This document shows positions 44,536 through 55,263 of a stretch of 64,000 bases of DNA, piece by piece. The first letter of the stretch is position 1, and the number at the start of each line of letters is the position of its first letter. Below the pieces are notes generated by a model that was given only the letters and a program-made list of their open reading frames with translations, did not search any database and had not been told where the DNA came from. Position numbers and translations under genes: made by a program. The stretch is from Phocaeicola coprocola DSM 17136. GTDB lineage: Bacteria > Bacteroidota > Bacteroidia > Bacteroidales > Bacteroidaceae. The stretch spans positions 1 to 64,000 of the forward strand of contig NZ_DS981490.1 in the NCBI RefSeq assembly GCF_000154845.1, given 5' to 3'.

Positions 44536-44868
44536 TAGAATTATTTTTGATATAAAACCAAAGATAGAAAAAAACTCCTTATCTATTCAAGAAAAAGGGA
44601 AAAATTGCGTCCTTTTAAGGAAGATTTGGCTATAGATAATTTTGATGAATCAGAACATTGCCGGAAAAGAACCTGATGTTTTTTGAAAATTTGTACAAAG
44701 CTTCCTTATTTTCGTACAAATTTTTTAAAAAATTCATGATATTTTTGACAAAAGAAGATGAAGAATTTATAGAAGATTGATATTGAAAATTGTATGTATA
44801 GACAAAAAAACGCCGGATAAAAGGCTGAAGCCCTTATCCGGCGTTAGATATTTTGAGAGAGAATGCTT
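44536..44868. other. 333-nt gap between patatin and htpG
   Basis: No gene is seen. It holds the htpG terminator hairpin at 44809-44845 and AT-rich sequence upstream of the patatin ATG that may include its promoter. No clear TAnnTTTG was found there. Confidence 0.5.
44809..44845 (-). terminator. Terminator of htpG
   Basis: AACGCCGGATAA (44809-44820) pairs with TTATCCGGCGTT (44834-44845). On the minus strand a TTTTTTTG tract follows, as expected for an htpG terminator. Confidence 0.88.
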
Positions 44869-46914
44869 TTAGATCAGGTCAATACTACGTTTTACGAAGT
44901 TTGTCAGAGCTTCCCCTTTCAGCATGTTGTTCTGTAATAAGGCCAAGTCGATCAACTGATGTACGACCTTATTGCTTGCAGCATACTCATTAATGATACT
45001 GTCTTTTTGTTTTTTCTGTTCATCAAGCTTCTTCTCGATGTCATGCAGTTCATCTTTTTCTGTTGTAGGAATTTCTTCATCCTTCTTGCCTTCGTGAGCT
45101 TTGTGGAATTCGCTTTCGCGAAGCTTCAGCATAGCGATTTCAGATTCTACAGGAACCAGCTTTTCTGAGCAGGAAGCTTCTGCATCATCCAATACCTGTT
45201 TGATCAGTCGGTGGTCACTGTTAAGAACCAGATTAAACATATCAGGCATTTCTCCATAGAAACTCATTCCCGGCTGTATGTTGGCCATTTCTTTCATACG
45301 ACGCATATATTCAGCCTGAGTTATAATGATAGGAGCGGATGTTTCTCCCATAGCTTGTGTTTCTACATGGAACTCTGTCTTCTGTACCTTAGGTAACTGG
45401 CCGTTGAATACAGTTGCCAAAATTTCACGTTTGGTATCTGCCAATTCTTCACCTTTCTGTTCTTCTTTGACAATCAGACGGTCGATTACATCACTGTCGA
45501 CACGTGTGAAATGGCTCTTTTCGAACTTTTGTTCCAGCATGTTTATCATCGGAACATCCAATTGTCCGTCCATCAGCAATACATTGTAGCCTTTGTTCTT
45601 TGCAGCATCAATGTATGTATATTGTTCGTCGAGGTTGTTGGCATACAGATAAATCAGACTTCCGTTCTTATCTGTCTGATTGTCTTTAATCAGAGTCTGA
45701 TATTCTTCGAAAGTATAATATTTGCTGTCTGTATCTTTGAACAAGGCGAACTTATTTGCTTTCTCGTAGAAGTCTTCCTGAGTAAGCATACCGTAATTGA
45801 TGAAAATCTTCAGGTCATCCCATTTGTTTTCAAACTCTTTACGGTCGTTCTTGAAGATAGATTGCAGACGGTCTGCCACTTTCTTGGTGATGTATGTAGA
45901 AATCTTTTTTACATTCGAATCACTCTGCAAGTAAGAACGTGAAACGTTCAGTGGTATATCAGGTGAGTCGATTACACCATGAAGCAATGTCAGGAAGTCG
46001 GGTACGATACCTTCTACAGAATCTGTAACATATACCTGATTGCAGTATAACTGTATTTTGTTTTTCTGCAAATCGATATTACTCTTTATCTTAGGGAAGT
46101 AAAGTACACCTGTCAGGTTGAACGGATAGTCTACATTCAGATGAATCCAGAATAAAGGTTCGTCCGACATCGGATACAAGTCGCGGTAGAACTTCTTGTA
46201 ATCTTCATCTTTCAGTTCGCTTGGCTTTTTAGTCCAGATAGGGCAAGAGCTGTTGATGATATTGTCTTCTTCTGTATCTACCTGTTTGCCATCCTTCCAT
46301 TCTTTCTTCTTTCCGAAAGCAACCGGAACCGGCAGGAAACGACAGTATTTGTTAAGCAATCCCTGTATACGTGACTCTTCCAAAAATTCTTTGCAGTCGT
46401 CGTCGATGTACAGAATGATATCTGTTCCTCTGTCATCTCTTTCTGCATCTTCCAGAGTAAACTCAGGACTTCCGTCGCAACTCCATTTGATAGCTTTGGC
46501 ATCTTCTTTATAAGAACGGGTTACTATTTCTACTTTTTTTGCTACCATGAAGGCAGAATAGAAACCTAATCCGAAATGTCCGATGATTGCATTTGCATCG
46601 TTCTTATATTTTTCCAGGAAGTCATTAGCTCCAGAGAAGGCAATCTGGTTGATATATTTATCTATTTCTTCGGCAGTAAGTCCTAAACCTCTATCGGAGA
46701 TGGTAATTGTATCCTTATCTATTTTTACATGGATAGTAAGGTCGCCTAATTCGCCTTTGAAATCTCCTGTAGATGCCAGAGTTTTCAGTTTTTGTGTAGC
46801 ATCGACTGCATTTGAAACTAATTCACGAAGAAATATTTCATGATCGCTATATAAAAATTTCTTAATGATGGGGAAGATGTTCTCTGTTGTTACCCCAATA
46901 TTACCTTTTTGCAT
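44869..46914 (-). CDS. htpG: Hsp90-family chaperone HtpG
   Basis: A 681-residue cytosolic ATP-driven chaperone. N-terminal GHKL ATPase motifs: LRELVSNAVDATQKL, ISDRGLGLT and IGHFGLGFYSAFMVA. Middle domain with LYFPKIKSN, FLTLLHGVIDSPDIPLNVSR, and a C-terminal dimerisation region. Length is near normal for Bacteroidota HtpG (about 680). The gene stands alone between two terminators. No CIRCE-type inverted repeat was seen upstream. Confidence 0.95.
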   Translation of the reverse strand: MQKGNIGVTTENIFPIIKKFLYSDHEIFLRELVSNAVDATQKLKTLASTGDFKGELGDLTIHVKIDKDTITISDRGLGLTAEEIDKYINQIAFSGANDFLEKYKNDANAIIGHFGLGFYSAFMVAKKVEIVTRSYKEDAKAIKWSCDGSPEFTLEDAERDDRGTDIILYIDDDCKEFLEESRIQGLLNKYCRFLPVPVAFGKKKEWKDGKQVDTEEDNIINSSCPIWTKKPSELKDEDYKKFYRDLYPMSDEPLFWIHLNVDYPFNLTGVLYFPKIKSNIDLQKNKIQLYCNQVYVTDSVEGIVPDFLTLLHGVIDSPDIPLNVSRSYLQSDSNVKKISTYITKKVADRLQSIFKNDRKEFENKWDDLKIFINYGMLTQEDFYEKANKFALFKDTDSKYYTFEEYQTLIKDNQTDKNGSLIYLYANNLDEQYTYIDAAKNKGYNVLLMDGQLDVPMINMLEQKFEKSHFTRVDSDVIDRLIVKEEQKGEELADTKREILATVFNGQLPKVQKTEFHVETQAMGETSAPIIITQAEYMRRMKEMANIQPGMSFYGEMPDMFNLVLNSDHRLIKQVLDDAEASCSEKLVPVESEIAMLKLRESEFHKAHEGKKDEEIPTTEKDELHDIEKKLDEQKKQKDSIINEYAASNKVVHQLIDLALLQNNMLKGEALTNFVKRSIDLI

Positions 46915-46984
46915 AGTTCTTATATTTTAATTTTTTACTATTTTGATTCGTTTGTAACAAATTACGATGGCATACTGACAAAAA

Positions 46985-47013
46985 AAATGCCAGACGAATT
47001 TCGCCTGACATTT
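46985..47013 (-). terminator. Terminator of clpC
   Basis: AAATGCCAGACGA (46985-46997) pairs with TCGCCTGACATTT (47001-47013). On the minus strand TTTTTTT follows. One or two internal mismatches. Confidence 0.8.
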
Positions 47014-47044
47014 TGTCTGTTTCTTTAATGTTTATCGTATTGCT

Positions 47045-49585
47045 TTATTTTACGATTTCCATCTTTATTTCATTTCCTTCTGCGTTTAAACCAACATGAA
47101 TAGTATCTCCTGCTTGAGGATCTTCATTCAGGATAAGTTCTGCCAGTCCGTCTTCCAGATTATTCTGGATGGAGCGCTTCAAAGGACGTGCGCCGAATTG
47201 TACATCATATCCTTTGGACGCAACAAAACGCTTGACTGCATCATCGATAACCAGCTTATAACCTAAAGATTCCATACGTTCGTAAAGTCCTTTCAGTTCA
47301 ATATCAATGATTTTCTCCAGTGCATTGATATCAAGCTGGTCGAATGTAATAATCTCATCGAGTCGGTTTATAAATTCCGGAGCAAACGATTTGTTCAACG
47401 CTTTCGTTATGACGCTTCGTGAATACTCCTTATCGTCTGTACGGGTTTGTGCGGCAAAACCGATTCCCTTGCCGAATTCTTTCAGCTGGCGTGTTCCGAT
47501 ATTTGACGTCATGATAATCACTGTGTTTTTGAAGTCAACAGTTCTGCCATAACTGTCAGTCAAACGTCCTTCATCCATTACCTGAAGCAGCAAATTGAAT
47601 ACGTCGGAGTGTGCTTTTTCTATTTCATCCAGCAAAACGATAGAGTAGGGCTTGCGACGTACTTTTTCTGTCAACTGTCCGCCTTCTTCGTAACCTACGT
47701 ATCCCGGAGGAGCACCTACGAGTCGTGAAACGGTGAATTTTTCCATATATTCACTCATATCAATACGGATAAGAGCGTCTGCCGAACCAAACATCTGCTT
47801 GGCCAGTTCTTTTGCCAAATGAGTCTTTCCAACTCCGGTAGGCCCCAGGAAAAGGAATGTTCCGATAGGTTTGTTGGGGTCTTTCAAACCTACACGACTG
47901 CGCTGGATAGCTTTTACCAAGGTGTCTACGGCTTTGTCTTGAGCAATAACTTTAGCAAGCAATTGTTCTTTCATGCCCTTCAGTCGGATACCTTCAGCTT
48001 GGGCCATACGCTGTACAGGTATTCCGGAAATCATGGAAACAACATCTGCTATCTGCTCTTTGTCAACTGTTTCCCGATTTTCCTTCAAACTTTCCTCCCA
48101 ACGCTGTTTCATATCTTCGAGTTCGCTCATCAATGACTTCTCCCGATCGCGGAAACTGGCAGCCAGTTCAAAGTCTTGCAGACGTACGGCTTCGTTTTTA
48201 TGTGTGCGTGCTTCATCTATCATCTGTTCCTGTTGTTCTATTTCTTTAGGAACTGTGATGTTTTTCAGGTGTACACGTGAACCGGCTTCGTCCATAGCGT
48301 CAATGGCCTTGTCAGGGAAATTACGGTCGGTAATGTATCTGTCTGTCAATTTGACACATGCTTCGAGAGCTTCGTCTGTATAAGTCACATTATGATGCTC
48401 TTCGTATTTCTCTTTGATATTTTGCAAAATCTGAAGTGTTTCCTCCGGTGTAGTCGGTTCTACAATAACTTTCTGGAAACGTCTCTCCAAAGCACCGTCT
48501 TTTTCAATATTCTGACGGTATTCGTCGAGAGTGGTTGCACCGATACATTGAATTTCACCACGTGCCAATGCTGGTTTCAACATATTGGCGGCATCCATAG
48601 AGCCCGCTGCCGAACCGGCACCCACTATGTTATGAATTTCATCGATAAACAGAATGATATTCGGATTCTTCTTCAATTCGTTGAGAATTGCACGGATGCG
48701 CTCTTCAAATTGTCCGCGGTATTTGGTTCCAGCCACTACAGCCGTCATATCGAGTGCAATTACGCGCTTATCAAACAAGATACGTGATACTTTTTTCTCG
48801 ATGATGCGTAGTGCCAGACCTTCAACGATTGCAGATTTTCCGACTCCTGGTTCTCCAATTAAAATCGGATTATTCTTTTTGCGGCGGCTTAATATCTGAG
48901 CCAGACGTTCTATCTCTTTTTCACGGCCGACAATCGGGTCGAGCTTGCCCTCTGAGGCAGCTTTTGTCATGTCTGTACCGAATGAATCGAGTACAGGAGT
49001 GTCATTGTTAGGCTTTTGCTGCTGTGTACGAGTGGTTTGCTTTGCTTCTTGTGAGAAGAATGAGCTTTCTCCGTTGCCTGTTGGCTGTCGGCGTATGCCT
49101 TCCTCTTCCTCTTCTTCATCCTCTCCGAAATCCAGTCCGCTTTGCGGTTCAGCCTTGGGGACAAGTTTGTCCATTACTTTCTGATAAGTAACCTCATTCT
49201 CTTCCAATATCTGTGAGGCTTTATTTTGATTTTCTCTCATAATTGCTAATAACATGTGTTCTGTATCGGTAGCCGGACTTTTCAGTATGCGCGACTCCAA
49301 TATGCTCATTTTTAATATTTTCGATGCTTTCTCATCGAATGTAATATCTTCTGAATAATTTTCAGGAGTTACAGCCGATGATCTTAAATCGTTTTCCAAC
49401 GTTTTTTTGACCATTTCCAGGTCTACGTATAAGTCTTTCAATATTTGGACAGCTTTTCCTTCACCTTCGCGAATAAGTCCCAACAACAGATGCTCTGGAC
49501 CTATATAATTATTGCGCAGGCGATTTGCTTCTTCTTTACTAAACTGTATTACGTCGGATATTCTTTGTGAAAATGGATTATTCAT
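47045..49585 (-). CDS. clpC: ATP-dependent Clp protease ATPase subunit ClpC
   Basis: An 846-residue AAA+ unfoldase from the ATG at 49585. A longer frame starts at a TTG (49606) and is rejected because the TTG lies in the leader next to GAGGGAG. N-terminal Clp repeats ([19 protein letters not shown]), first ATPase [12 protein letters not shown], a middle UVR-like helix ([16 protein letters not shown]), second ATPase [12 protein letters not shown], and the ClpP-loop region. It feeds ClpP, which is not in this window. Acidic insert near 150-175. Confidence 0.92.
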   Translation of the reverse strand: MNNPFSQRISDVIQFSKEEANRLRNNYIGPEHLLLGLIREGEGKAVQILKDLYVDLEMVKKTLENDLRSSAVTPENYSEDITFDEKASKILKMSILESRILKSPATDTEHMLLAIMRENQNKASQILEENEVTYQKVMDKLVPKAEPQSGLDFGEDEEEEEEGIRRQPTGNGESSFFSQEAKQTTRTQQQKPNNDTPVLDSFGTDMTKAASEGKLDPIVGREKEIERLAQILSRRKKNNPILIGEPGVGKSAIVEGLALRIIEKKVSRILFDKRVIALDMTAVVAGTKYRGQFEERIRAILNELKKNPNIILFIDEIHNIVGAGSAAGSMDAANMLKPALARGEIQCIGATTLDEYRQNIEKDGALERRFQKVIVEPTTPEETLQILQNIKEKYEEHHNVTYTDEALEACVKLTDRYITDRNFPDKAIDAMDEAGSRVHLKNITVPKEIEQQEQMIDEARTHKNEAVRLQDFELAASFRDREKSLMSELEDMKQRWEESLKENRETVDKEQIADVVSMISGIPVQRMAQAEGIRLKGMKEQLLAKVIAQDKAVDTLVKAIQRSRVGLKDPNKPIGTFLFLGPTGVGKTHLAKELAKQMFGSADALIRIDMSEYMEKFTVSRLVGAPPGYVGYEEGGQLTEKVRRKPYSIVLLDEIEKAHSDVFNLLLQVMDEGRLTDSYGRTVDFKNTVIIMTSNIGTRQLKEFGKGIGFAAQTRTDDKEYSRSVITKALNKSFAPEFINRLDEIITFDQLDINALEKIIDIELKGLYERMESLGYKLVIDDAVKRFVASKGYDVQFGARPLKRSIQNNLEDGLAELILNEDPQAGDTIHVGLNAEGNEIKMEIVK

Positions 49586-49619
49586 AAATTTGGTTTTCTC
49601 CCTCAAAACATTTCTTTTT

Positions 49620-49628
49620 GCAAAGATA
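49620..49628 (-). promoter_or_regulatory. -7 promoter element of clpC
   Basis: Minus strand TATCTTTGC, giving a short leader of about 28 nt to the ATG at 49585. It supports that start over the TTG upstream. Confidence 0.65.
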
Positions 49629-49892
49629 CATTATAAATATAATACTATAATAAGCTCTTTTTTCTATTTAACAAAAATCATGCCAGATATGTTGCGCTTT
49701 TGCTTCGTATAATGTGGAAAGATTGTCTTTTATGTCAATGAAATATCGATCTGGTAAAAAGCAAACTCGTTGCAGGTAATATTTCCCAATGATTTTTTAT
49801 CCTGATAAAATTCTTTGGTGTTAAGCCTTTAAGTTTGTTTATAGTTTTAACCGAGGTCGAGGTAGGGAATGGCTAAAACTTTATATTTTTTT

Positions 49893-49923
49893 TTGCTGTT
49901 TCAATAAAATGTCGTACTTTAGC
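49893..49923 (+). promoter_or_regulatory. Promoter of gyrA
   Basis: TTTG (49893-49896), 19-nt spacer, TACTTTAG (49916-49923), one base off the -7 consensus. The ATG at 49974 follows after 50 nt. Confidence 0.7.
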
Positions 49924-49973
49924 GTGGTTTTTAATAAGCCAGAGAGATCTAAATAATAACTAATTTTGTTTCA

Positions 49974-52511
49974 ATGCAAGAACAAGACAGAATAATAAAA
50001 ATCAACATCGAGGAGGAAATGAAGAAGTCGTACATCGACTACTCTATGTCGGTAATCGTTGCTCGCGCCCTTCCAGATGTAAGAGATGGCTTTAAACCCG
50101 TACATCGTCGTATCTTATACGGTATGATGGAGCTGGGAAATACTTCAGACAAGCCATATAAGAAAGCAGCAAGAATCGTAGGTGAAGTTTTAGGTAAATA
50201 TCATCCGCACGGAGATTCATCTGTGTATGGTGCATTGGTGCGTATGGCGCAGGATTGGGCTATGCGTTATCCATTGGTCGACGGACAAGGAAACTTCGGA
50301 TCTGTAGACGGGGATAGTCCGGCTGCAATGCGTTATACAGAGGCTCGTTTGAAGAAAATAGGTGAAGACATGATGCAGGACTTGTATAAAGAGACTGTTG
50401 ACTTCACGAATAACTTTGACGATACATTACAGGAACCGACCGTAATGCCTACACGTATACCTAATCTTCTCGTAAACGGAGCATCGGGTATTGCAGTAGG
50501 TATGGCTACCAATATGCCGACTCATAACTTGTCGGAAGTAATCGATGCATGTGTTGCTTACATTGACAATAACGATATTGATGTAGATGGACTCATGCAT
50601 TATATCAAAGCTCCTGATTTCCCGACTGGTGGATATATTTATGGTATAAGCGGTGTGCGTGATGCTTATGAAACCGGACGTGGACGTGTGGTAATGCGTG
50701 CCAAGACGGAAATCGAATCACATCCTACACACGATAAGATTATCGTTAACGAGATTCCTTATAATGTAAATAAGAAGGAGCTGATAGAGAATATAGCAGC
50801 TCTGGTAAATGACAAGAAAATAGAAGGTATCTCGTATGTGAACGATGAGTCCGACCGTGAAGGTATGCGCATTGTAATTGATGTAAAACGTGATGCGAAT
50901 GCCAGCGTTGTATTGAACAAGCTGTTCAAAATGACAGCTTTGCAAACATCTTTCGGCGTAAATAACATTGCCTTGGTACATGGTCGTCCGAAGTTGCTGA
51001 ATCTGAAAGACTTGATTCGATTGTTTGTTGAGCATCGTCATGAAGTAGTGATCCGTCGTACTCAGTTCGATTTGCGCAAGGCTAAGGAACGTGCTCATAT
51101 ATTGGAAGGACTGATAATTGCTTCTGATAATATCGATGAAGTAATTCGCATCATACGTGCTGCCAAGACTCCGAATGAAGCTATCACAAATTTGATGGAT
51201 CGTTTCCAGTTGACAGAAGTTCAGTCGCGTGCTATTGTAGAAATGCGCCTTCGTCAGCTTACAGGACTTCTGCAAGATCAGTTGCATGCTGAATATGAAG
51301 AACTGATGAAACAGATTGCCTACTTTGAAGAAATTCTGACTAATGAAGAACTTTGTAAGAAGGTTATCAAGGATGAACTTATCGAAGTGAAGGAAAAATA
51401 TGGTGATCAGCGACGTTCTGAAATTGTATATGCTTCGGAAGAATTCAATCCGGAAGATTTCTATGCTGATGATGAAATGGTGATAACTATTTCTCATTTG
51501 GGATATATCAAACGTACTCCGTTGTCTGAATTCCGTGCACAGCATCGTGGTGGAGTAGGGTCGAAGGGTAGTGAAACTCGTGACGAAGACTTTATCGAAC
51601 ATATTTATCCGGCTACAATGCATAATACCATGATGTTCTTTACTCAGAAAGGTAAGTGCTACTGGCTGAAAGTATATGAAATACCTGAAGGAAACAAGAC
51701 ATCGAAGGGTCGTGCTATACAAAATCTGCTGAATATTGATTCTGATGATGTTGTTACTGCATATCTGCGTGTTAAGAATCTGAATGATACAGAATTTATC
51801 AATAGTCATTATGTATTGTTCTGCACAAAGAATGGAGTAATCAAGAAAACATTGCTTGAACAATATTCTCGTCCGCGTCAGAATGGTGTAAATGCTATAA
51901 CAATTCGCGAGGATGACCGTGTAATTGAAGTACGTATGACCAATGGAAACAATGAGATTGTCATTGCTAATCGTAACGGACGTGCTATTCGTTTCCATGA
52001 AAGTGCAGTTCGCGAGATGGGACGTACAGCAACCGGAGTTCGTGGTATTACACTCGATGAAGACGGTACAGATGAAGTAATTGGCATGATCTGTATTAAA
52101 AATCCGCAGGAAGAAACTATTATGGTTATTTCTGAGAATGGATACGGAAAACGTTCTGATATTGAAGACTATCGTAAAACTAATCGCGGTGGTAAAGGTG
52201 TTAAGACTTTAAGCATTACTGAAAAGACAGGAAAACTGGTTGCAATCAAGTCTGTAACAGATGAAAACGATTTGATGATTATCAATAAATCGGGAATAAC
52301 TATCCGTTTGCATGTAGCAAGTGTTCGCATTATGGGACGTGCAACTCAGGGAGTTCGTCTGATAGACCTTGAAAAGCGTAATGATCAGATTGGTTCTGTT
52401 TGTAAGGTAACATCTGAATCGGAAGAGGAGAATGTAGATAATGAAGACTCTGTTTCTGTAGATGGTATACCTTTTAATGAAGAAGGTTCTGCCGACGAAA
52501 AACAAGAATAA
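49974..52511 (+). CDS. gyrA: DNA gyrase subunit A
   Basis: An 845-residue subunit of gyrase that cuts and rejoins DNA. The start [28 protein letters not shown], the quinolone region [19 protein letters not shown] and the active tyrosine in MRYTEARL are present. The C-terminal beta-pinwheel has repeats such as [20 protein letters not shown] and an acidic tail ([15 protein letters not shown]). Its GyrA-box QRGGxG equivalent is HRGGVGSKG, and the ending is acidic. It could be ParC, but the pinwheel and length favour GyrA. Confidence 0.95.
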   Translation: MQEQDRIIKINIEEEMKKSYIDYSMSVIVARALPDVRDGFKPVHRRILYGMMELGNTSDKPYKKAARIVGEVLGKYHPHGDSSVYGALVRMAQDWAMRYPLVDGQGNFGSVDGDSPAAMRYTEARLKKIGEDMMQDLYKETVDFTNNFDDTLQEPTVMPTRIPNLLVNGASGIAVGMATNMPTHNLSEVIDACVAYIDNNDIDVDGLMHYIKAPDFPTGGYIYGISGVRDAYETGRGRVVMRAKTEIESHPTHDKIIVNEIPYNVNKKELIENIAALVNDKKIEGISYVNDESDREGMRIVIDVKRDANASVVLNKLFKMTALQTSFGVNNIALVHGRPKLLNLKDLIRLFVEHRHEVVIRRTQFDLRKAKERAHILEGLIIASDNIDEVIRIIRAAKTPNEAITNLMDRFQLTEVQSRAIVEMRLRQLTGLLQDQLHAEYEELMKQIAYFEEILTNEELCKKVIKDELIEVKEKYGDQRRSEIVYASEEFNPEDFYADDEMVITISHLGYIKRTPLSEFRAQHRGGVGSKGSETRDEDFIEHIYPATMHNTMMFFTQKGKCYWLKVYEIPEGNKTSKGRAIQNLLNIDSDDVVTAYLRVKNLNDTEFINSHYVLFCTKNGVIKKTLLEQYSRPRQNGVNAITIREDDRVIEVRMTNGNNEIVIANRNGRAIRFHESAVREMGRTATGVRGITLDEDGTDEVIGMICIKNPQEETIMVISENGYGKRSDIEDYRKTNRGGKGVKTLSITEKTGKLVAIKSVTDENDLMIINKSGITIRLHVASVRIMGRATQGVRLIDLEKRNDQIGSVCKVTSESEEENVDNEDSVSVDGIPFNEEGSADEKQE

Positions 52512-52552
52512 AATAAATTGAATATATTTGTATTACTAAATCAAAAACAGTT

Positions 52553-53770
52553 ATGAAAAAAGTATTGTTTACTACAGCTTTATTCCTTACAGCATGTGCT
52601 GTGTCAGCACAGGAAAGTGTTGTAAAGGAAGCTAAATCTGCAAAAAGTGATCCTGTAAAGGCAGCGCAGATAATTGAACCAGCTTTGGTTGATCCTTCAA
52701 CTGCCAATGATCCTGAAACATGGAAATTGGCTGGTGATTTCCAGAAGGCAATCTACGATGAAGAAAACATGAAGCTTTATTTGCCGGGTGGTCAGGCTGA
52801 TACATCAAAATTGTATAACAGTTTGGTTAAAATGTTCGAATATTATACAAAATGTGATGAAGTAGAACAGGCAAAAGTAAAGAGTGGAGAATTGAAGAAG
52901 CCTAAATTAAGAAAGAAATTATCAAAGACATTGGCTACAGTTCGTCCCAACTTGACTAATGGTGGTTCTGATGCTTACAATTCAGGAAATTATGCTAATG
53001 CTTTGAAATTCTTTGGCTTGTATGTTGATGCAGCAGAAAATCCGATGTTTGAAGAAGAAGATGCAGTAAAGAATGATACATTGACTCCGCTAATCGCATG
53101 TTATGCTGCGTTGGCTGCAAACTCTTTGAATGATAAGGATGCAGTTGTTAAATATGCAACTGTAGGTAAATCTCACAAAGAAGAAGGCTATAGAGCTTTG
53201 ATGTGCTTGGCTGAAGCTTATGGTAAAGGTGAAAATCCTGATTCAACTCAATGGTTAGCTACTATCAAGGAAGGTACAGAAAGATTCCCATCTCAGGAAT
53301 ATTTCATTGGTAACTTGATGGACTATTATATCCAGAAAGGTAGAATTGATGATGGATTAACTGAAATCGATCAGGTTTTGGCAAAGAATGAAACTCCGTA
53401 CTTCTTGTATGTAAAGGGTGTTTTGCAGTACGAAAAGAAAGATTATGATGCAGCTATTGCTACATTTAACTCTATCATTGCAAAGAACTCTGATTTCGTA
53501 GCTGAAGCATATTCTAAGATTGGTGATTGCTATTTCTTCCCAGCACAAGTTATTGTAGAAGAAAACAGTAAGATTTCTATGGACGATCCGAAGTACGCTG
53601 CAAATGAAGCTAAGATCAAGGAATATTACGAAAAAGCAAGACCTAACTACGAAAAAGCTAAAGAACTTAAGCCAGACAATAGACAATTATGGGGACAATA
53701 TTTGTTGAACATATATTGGAAATTGAATAAGGCTGAATATGATGCTTTGGAAAAGGAATTGACTATGTAA
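52553..53770 (+). CDS. Exported TPR-type protein
   Basis: A 405-residue protein with a signal peptide MKKVLFTTALFLTACAVSAQ. Cleavage after SAQ is likely, although LTAC also resembles a lipobox. Several TPR-like repeats are seen (NSGNYANALKFFGLYVDAAE, EKKDYDAAIATFNSIIAKN, AYSKIGDCYFFPAQVIVEEN). The role is unknown; related proteins in Bacteroidota follow gyrA. It lies 42 nt after gyrA and may be on the same transcript. Confidence 0.7.
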   Translation: MKKVLFTTALFLTACAVSAQESVVKEAKSAKSDPVKAAQIIEPALVDPSTANDPETWKLAGDFQKAIYDEENMKLYLPGGQADTSKLYNSLVKMFEYYTKCDEVEQAKVKSGELKKPKLRKKLSKTLATVRPNLTNGGSDAYNSGNYANALKFFGLYVDAAENPMFEEEDAVKNDTLTPLIACYAALAANSLNDKDAVVKYATVGKSHKEEGYRALMCLAEAYGKGENPDSTQWLATIKEGTERFPSQEYFIGNLMDYYIQKGRIDDGLTEIDQVLAKNETPYFLYVKGVLQYEKKDYDAAIATFNSIIAKNSDFVAEAYSKIGDCYFFPAQVIVEENSKISMDDPKYAANEAKIKEYYEKARPNYEKAKELKPDNRQLWGQYLLNIYWKLNKAEYDALEKELTM

Positions 53771-53798
53771 TTTGAAGTTTTATTCTTTTTACGATAGG

Positions 53799-53830
53799 GG
53801 CTGCCTCAAGAAATTGGGGTGGCCTTTTTT
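53799..53830 (+). terminator. Terminator after the TPR gene
   Basis: GGCTGCCTCAA (53799-53809) pairs with TTGGGGTGGCC (53814-53824) using several G-U pairs and a GAAA-like loop, then seven T. Confidence 0.8.
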
Positions 53831-53950
53831 TATTCAATAATCTATAATGAAGTTGTAGGATGGAATAGAAGATTTCTAAATATATAATTAAACATAATAC
53901 CGATTATAAAATAAAAAAGCTATGCTTAAATGTTAGTAAAGATAGATAAA

Positions 53951-53982
53951 AAATAAGCCTGATATAGATATCAGGCTTATTT
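53951..53982 (-). terminator. Terminator of dapA
   Basis: AAATAAGCCTGATA pairs perfectly with TATCAGGCTTATTT (53951-53964 with 53969-53982), with T-rich sequence on both sides, so it may work for both directions. Confidence 0.8.
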
Positions 53983-53999
53983 TTTTATATAAAATCAGA

Positions 54000-54893
54000 T
54001 TAGCATTTTATTTTCAATTCATTTAAAATACGTCTCATCTCTTCAAAAGTCGTGATGCGTGTTGGAACTAATGGTAAGCGTAAACGATTCTTTATCATTC
54101 CCATCATGCTTAACATGGCTTTAACTCCAGCAGGATTTCCATCAACAAATAATAATTTGAATAATTCTGTAAATTGATGATGAATAGATAAAGCACTATT
54201 ATAATCGCCGGCTAGTGCCAAACGTGTCATACGGCTAAACTCACGAGGAAATGCATTTCCTATTACAGAAATAACTCCTACTGCTCCTAATGTTATTAGC
54301 GGGAATGTTATTCCGTCATCACCTGATATAACATCAAAATTAGCAGGTTTATTTTTAATGATATCATCCATTTGGGTAATGTTACCGGAGGCTTCCTTTA
54401 TTGCTACAATATTGTCGAAATCACGAGCTAAACGAAGTGTTGTTTCGGCCGTCATATTAACACCTGTACGCCCGGGAACATTATATAATACTATAGGCAG
54501 TTGAGTAGCTTCAGCAATAGCTTTATAGTGCTGATAAATGCCTTCTTGCGAGGGCTTATTATAATATGGTACAGCCACCAGGACGGCATCTACCCCTGTG
54601 AAGTCATCGTTCTTTAAAGTGTCGACCACGGTTTGAGTGCAATTACTGCTTATTCCTAATAATATAGGAATACGTCCATTAACACGTTCTATGACGAGTC
54701 GTTTTATCTTCTGCTTTTCTTCATTTGTCAGAGTCGGAGTTTCTGCGGTAGTACCTAATACACACAAAAAATCAGTACCGTTCTGTACCTGAAATTCAAC
54801 TAATTTTATCAGGGAATCATAGTCCACACTTCCGTCTTCATTGAAGGGAGTAATTAATGCGACTCCCATTCCTTTCAACCTTCTTTGTATCAT
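54000..54893 (-). CDS. dapA: 4-hydroxy-tetrahydrodipicolinate synthase
   Basis: A 297-residue TIM-barrel lyase/aldolase of lysine and meso-diaminopimelate synthesis, joining pyruvate and aspartate semialdehyde. Signatures: GVALITPFNEDGSVDYDSL, the GTTAETPTLT region, LYNVPGRTG (catalytic Tyr) and the Schiff-base Lys in VAIKEASGN. Length is normal. It is downstream of ligA in the same orientation, but the intervening IS separates them. Confidence 0.93.
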   Translation of the reverse strand: MIQRRLKGMGVALITPFNEDGSVDYDSLIKLVEFQVQNGTDFLCVLGTTAETPTLTNEEKQKIKRLVIERVNGRIPILLGISSNCTQTVVDTLKNDDFTGVDAVLVAVPYYNKPSQEGIYQHYKAIAEATQLPIVLYNVPGRTGVNMTAETTLRLARDFDNIVAIKEASGNITQMDDIIKNKPANFDVISGDDGITFPLITLGAVGVISVIGNAFPREFSRMTRLALAGDYNSALSIHHQFTELFKLLFVDGNPAGVKAMLSMMGMIKNRLRLPLVPTRITTFEEMRRILNELKIKC

Positions 54894-54923
54894 AAATAAA
54901 ATATAAATGCTATTTTAAATATA

Positions 54924-54931
54924 CAAAAGTA
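54924..54931 (-). promoter_or_regulatory. -7 promoter element of dapA
   Basis: Minus strand TACTTTTG, about 31 nt upstream of the ATG at 54893. It lies 52 nt outside the IS left end, so the promoter is intact. Confidence 0.6.
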
Positions 54932-55040
54932 CGAATATTTTCTATTTATACTTCGATTTTATCACTTTTTTGCTTATTAAATGCACGGCTCTTTCATTTA
55001 AAACAACCTCTATAATCCTTGTTATTCTCCGAAAAACCAT

Positions 55041-55181
55041 TATTTTTGCGCACAGCGATGCAGGAAGCACCGCTTCCGGTGTTTCTTTTTATCGTTCATA
55101 TAAAATTATTTTTGTAGGCGGAAATCAAATGCGACAGAGGTCGTTTTTTGATTTCCGCCTTAATTTTCGCTATGCGAAAAT
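55041..55181 (+). promoter_or_regulatory. IS left-end leader with promoter and three hairpins
   Basis: A -7-like TATTTTTG at 55041-55048 is followed by a hairpin with U-tract (55064-55090), a second strong stem (55116-55129 with 55147-55160), and a third (55163-55170 with 55174-55181). The transposase ATG is at 55264. These would act as attenuators or shields against readthrough. Confidence 0.55.
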
Positions 55182-55263
55182 AAGATTTATTTTGCTGATA
55201 TGCAACATTTTGCATGTCTAATATATAAAAAAGAAACATGCATTCTGCCGTCGTGGCAGCATA

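Larger units (their letters stand above)
49586..49973. other. Divergent clpC-gyrA intergenic region
   Basis: 388 nt. It contains the clpC -7 element at 49620-49628 and the gyrA promoter at 49893-49923. The rest is AT-rich and I see no further gene or RNA. Confidence 0.6.

Noticed and set aside
50718-51998. 426-residue open frame antisense to gyrA
   Set aside because: It lies wholly within gyrA on the opposite strand, has no promoter, signal or motif, and its odd composition follows from the gyrA codons.
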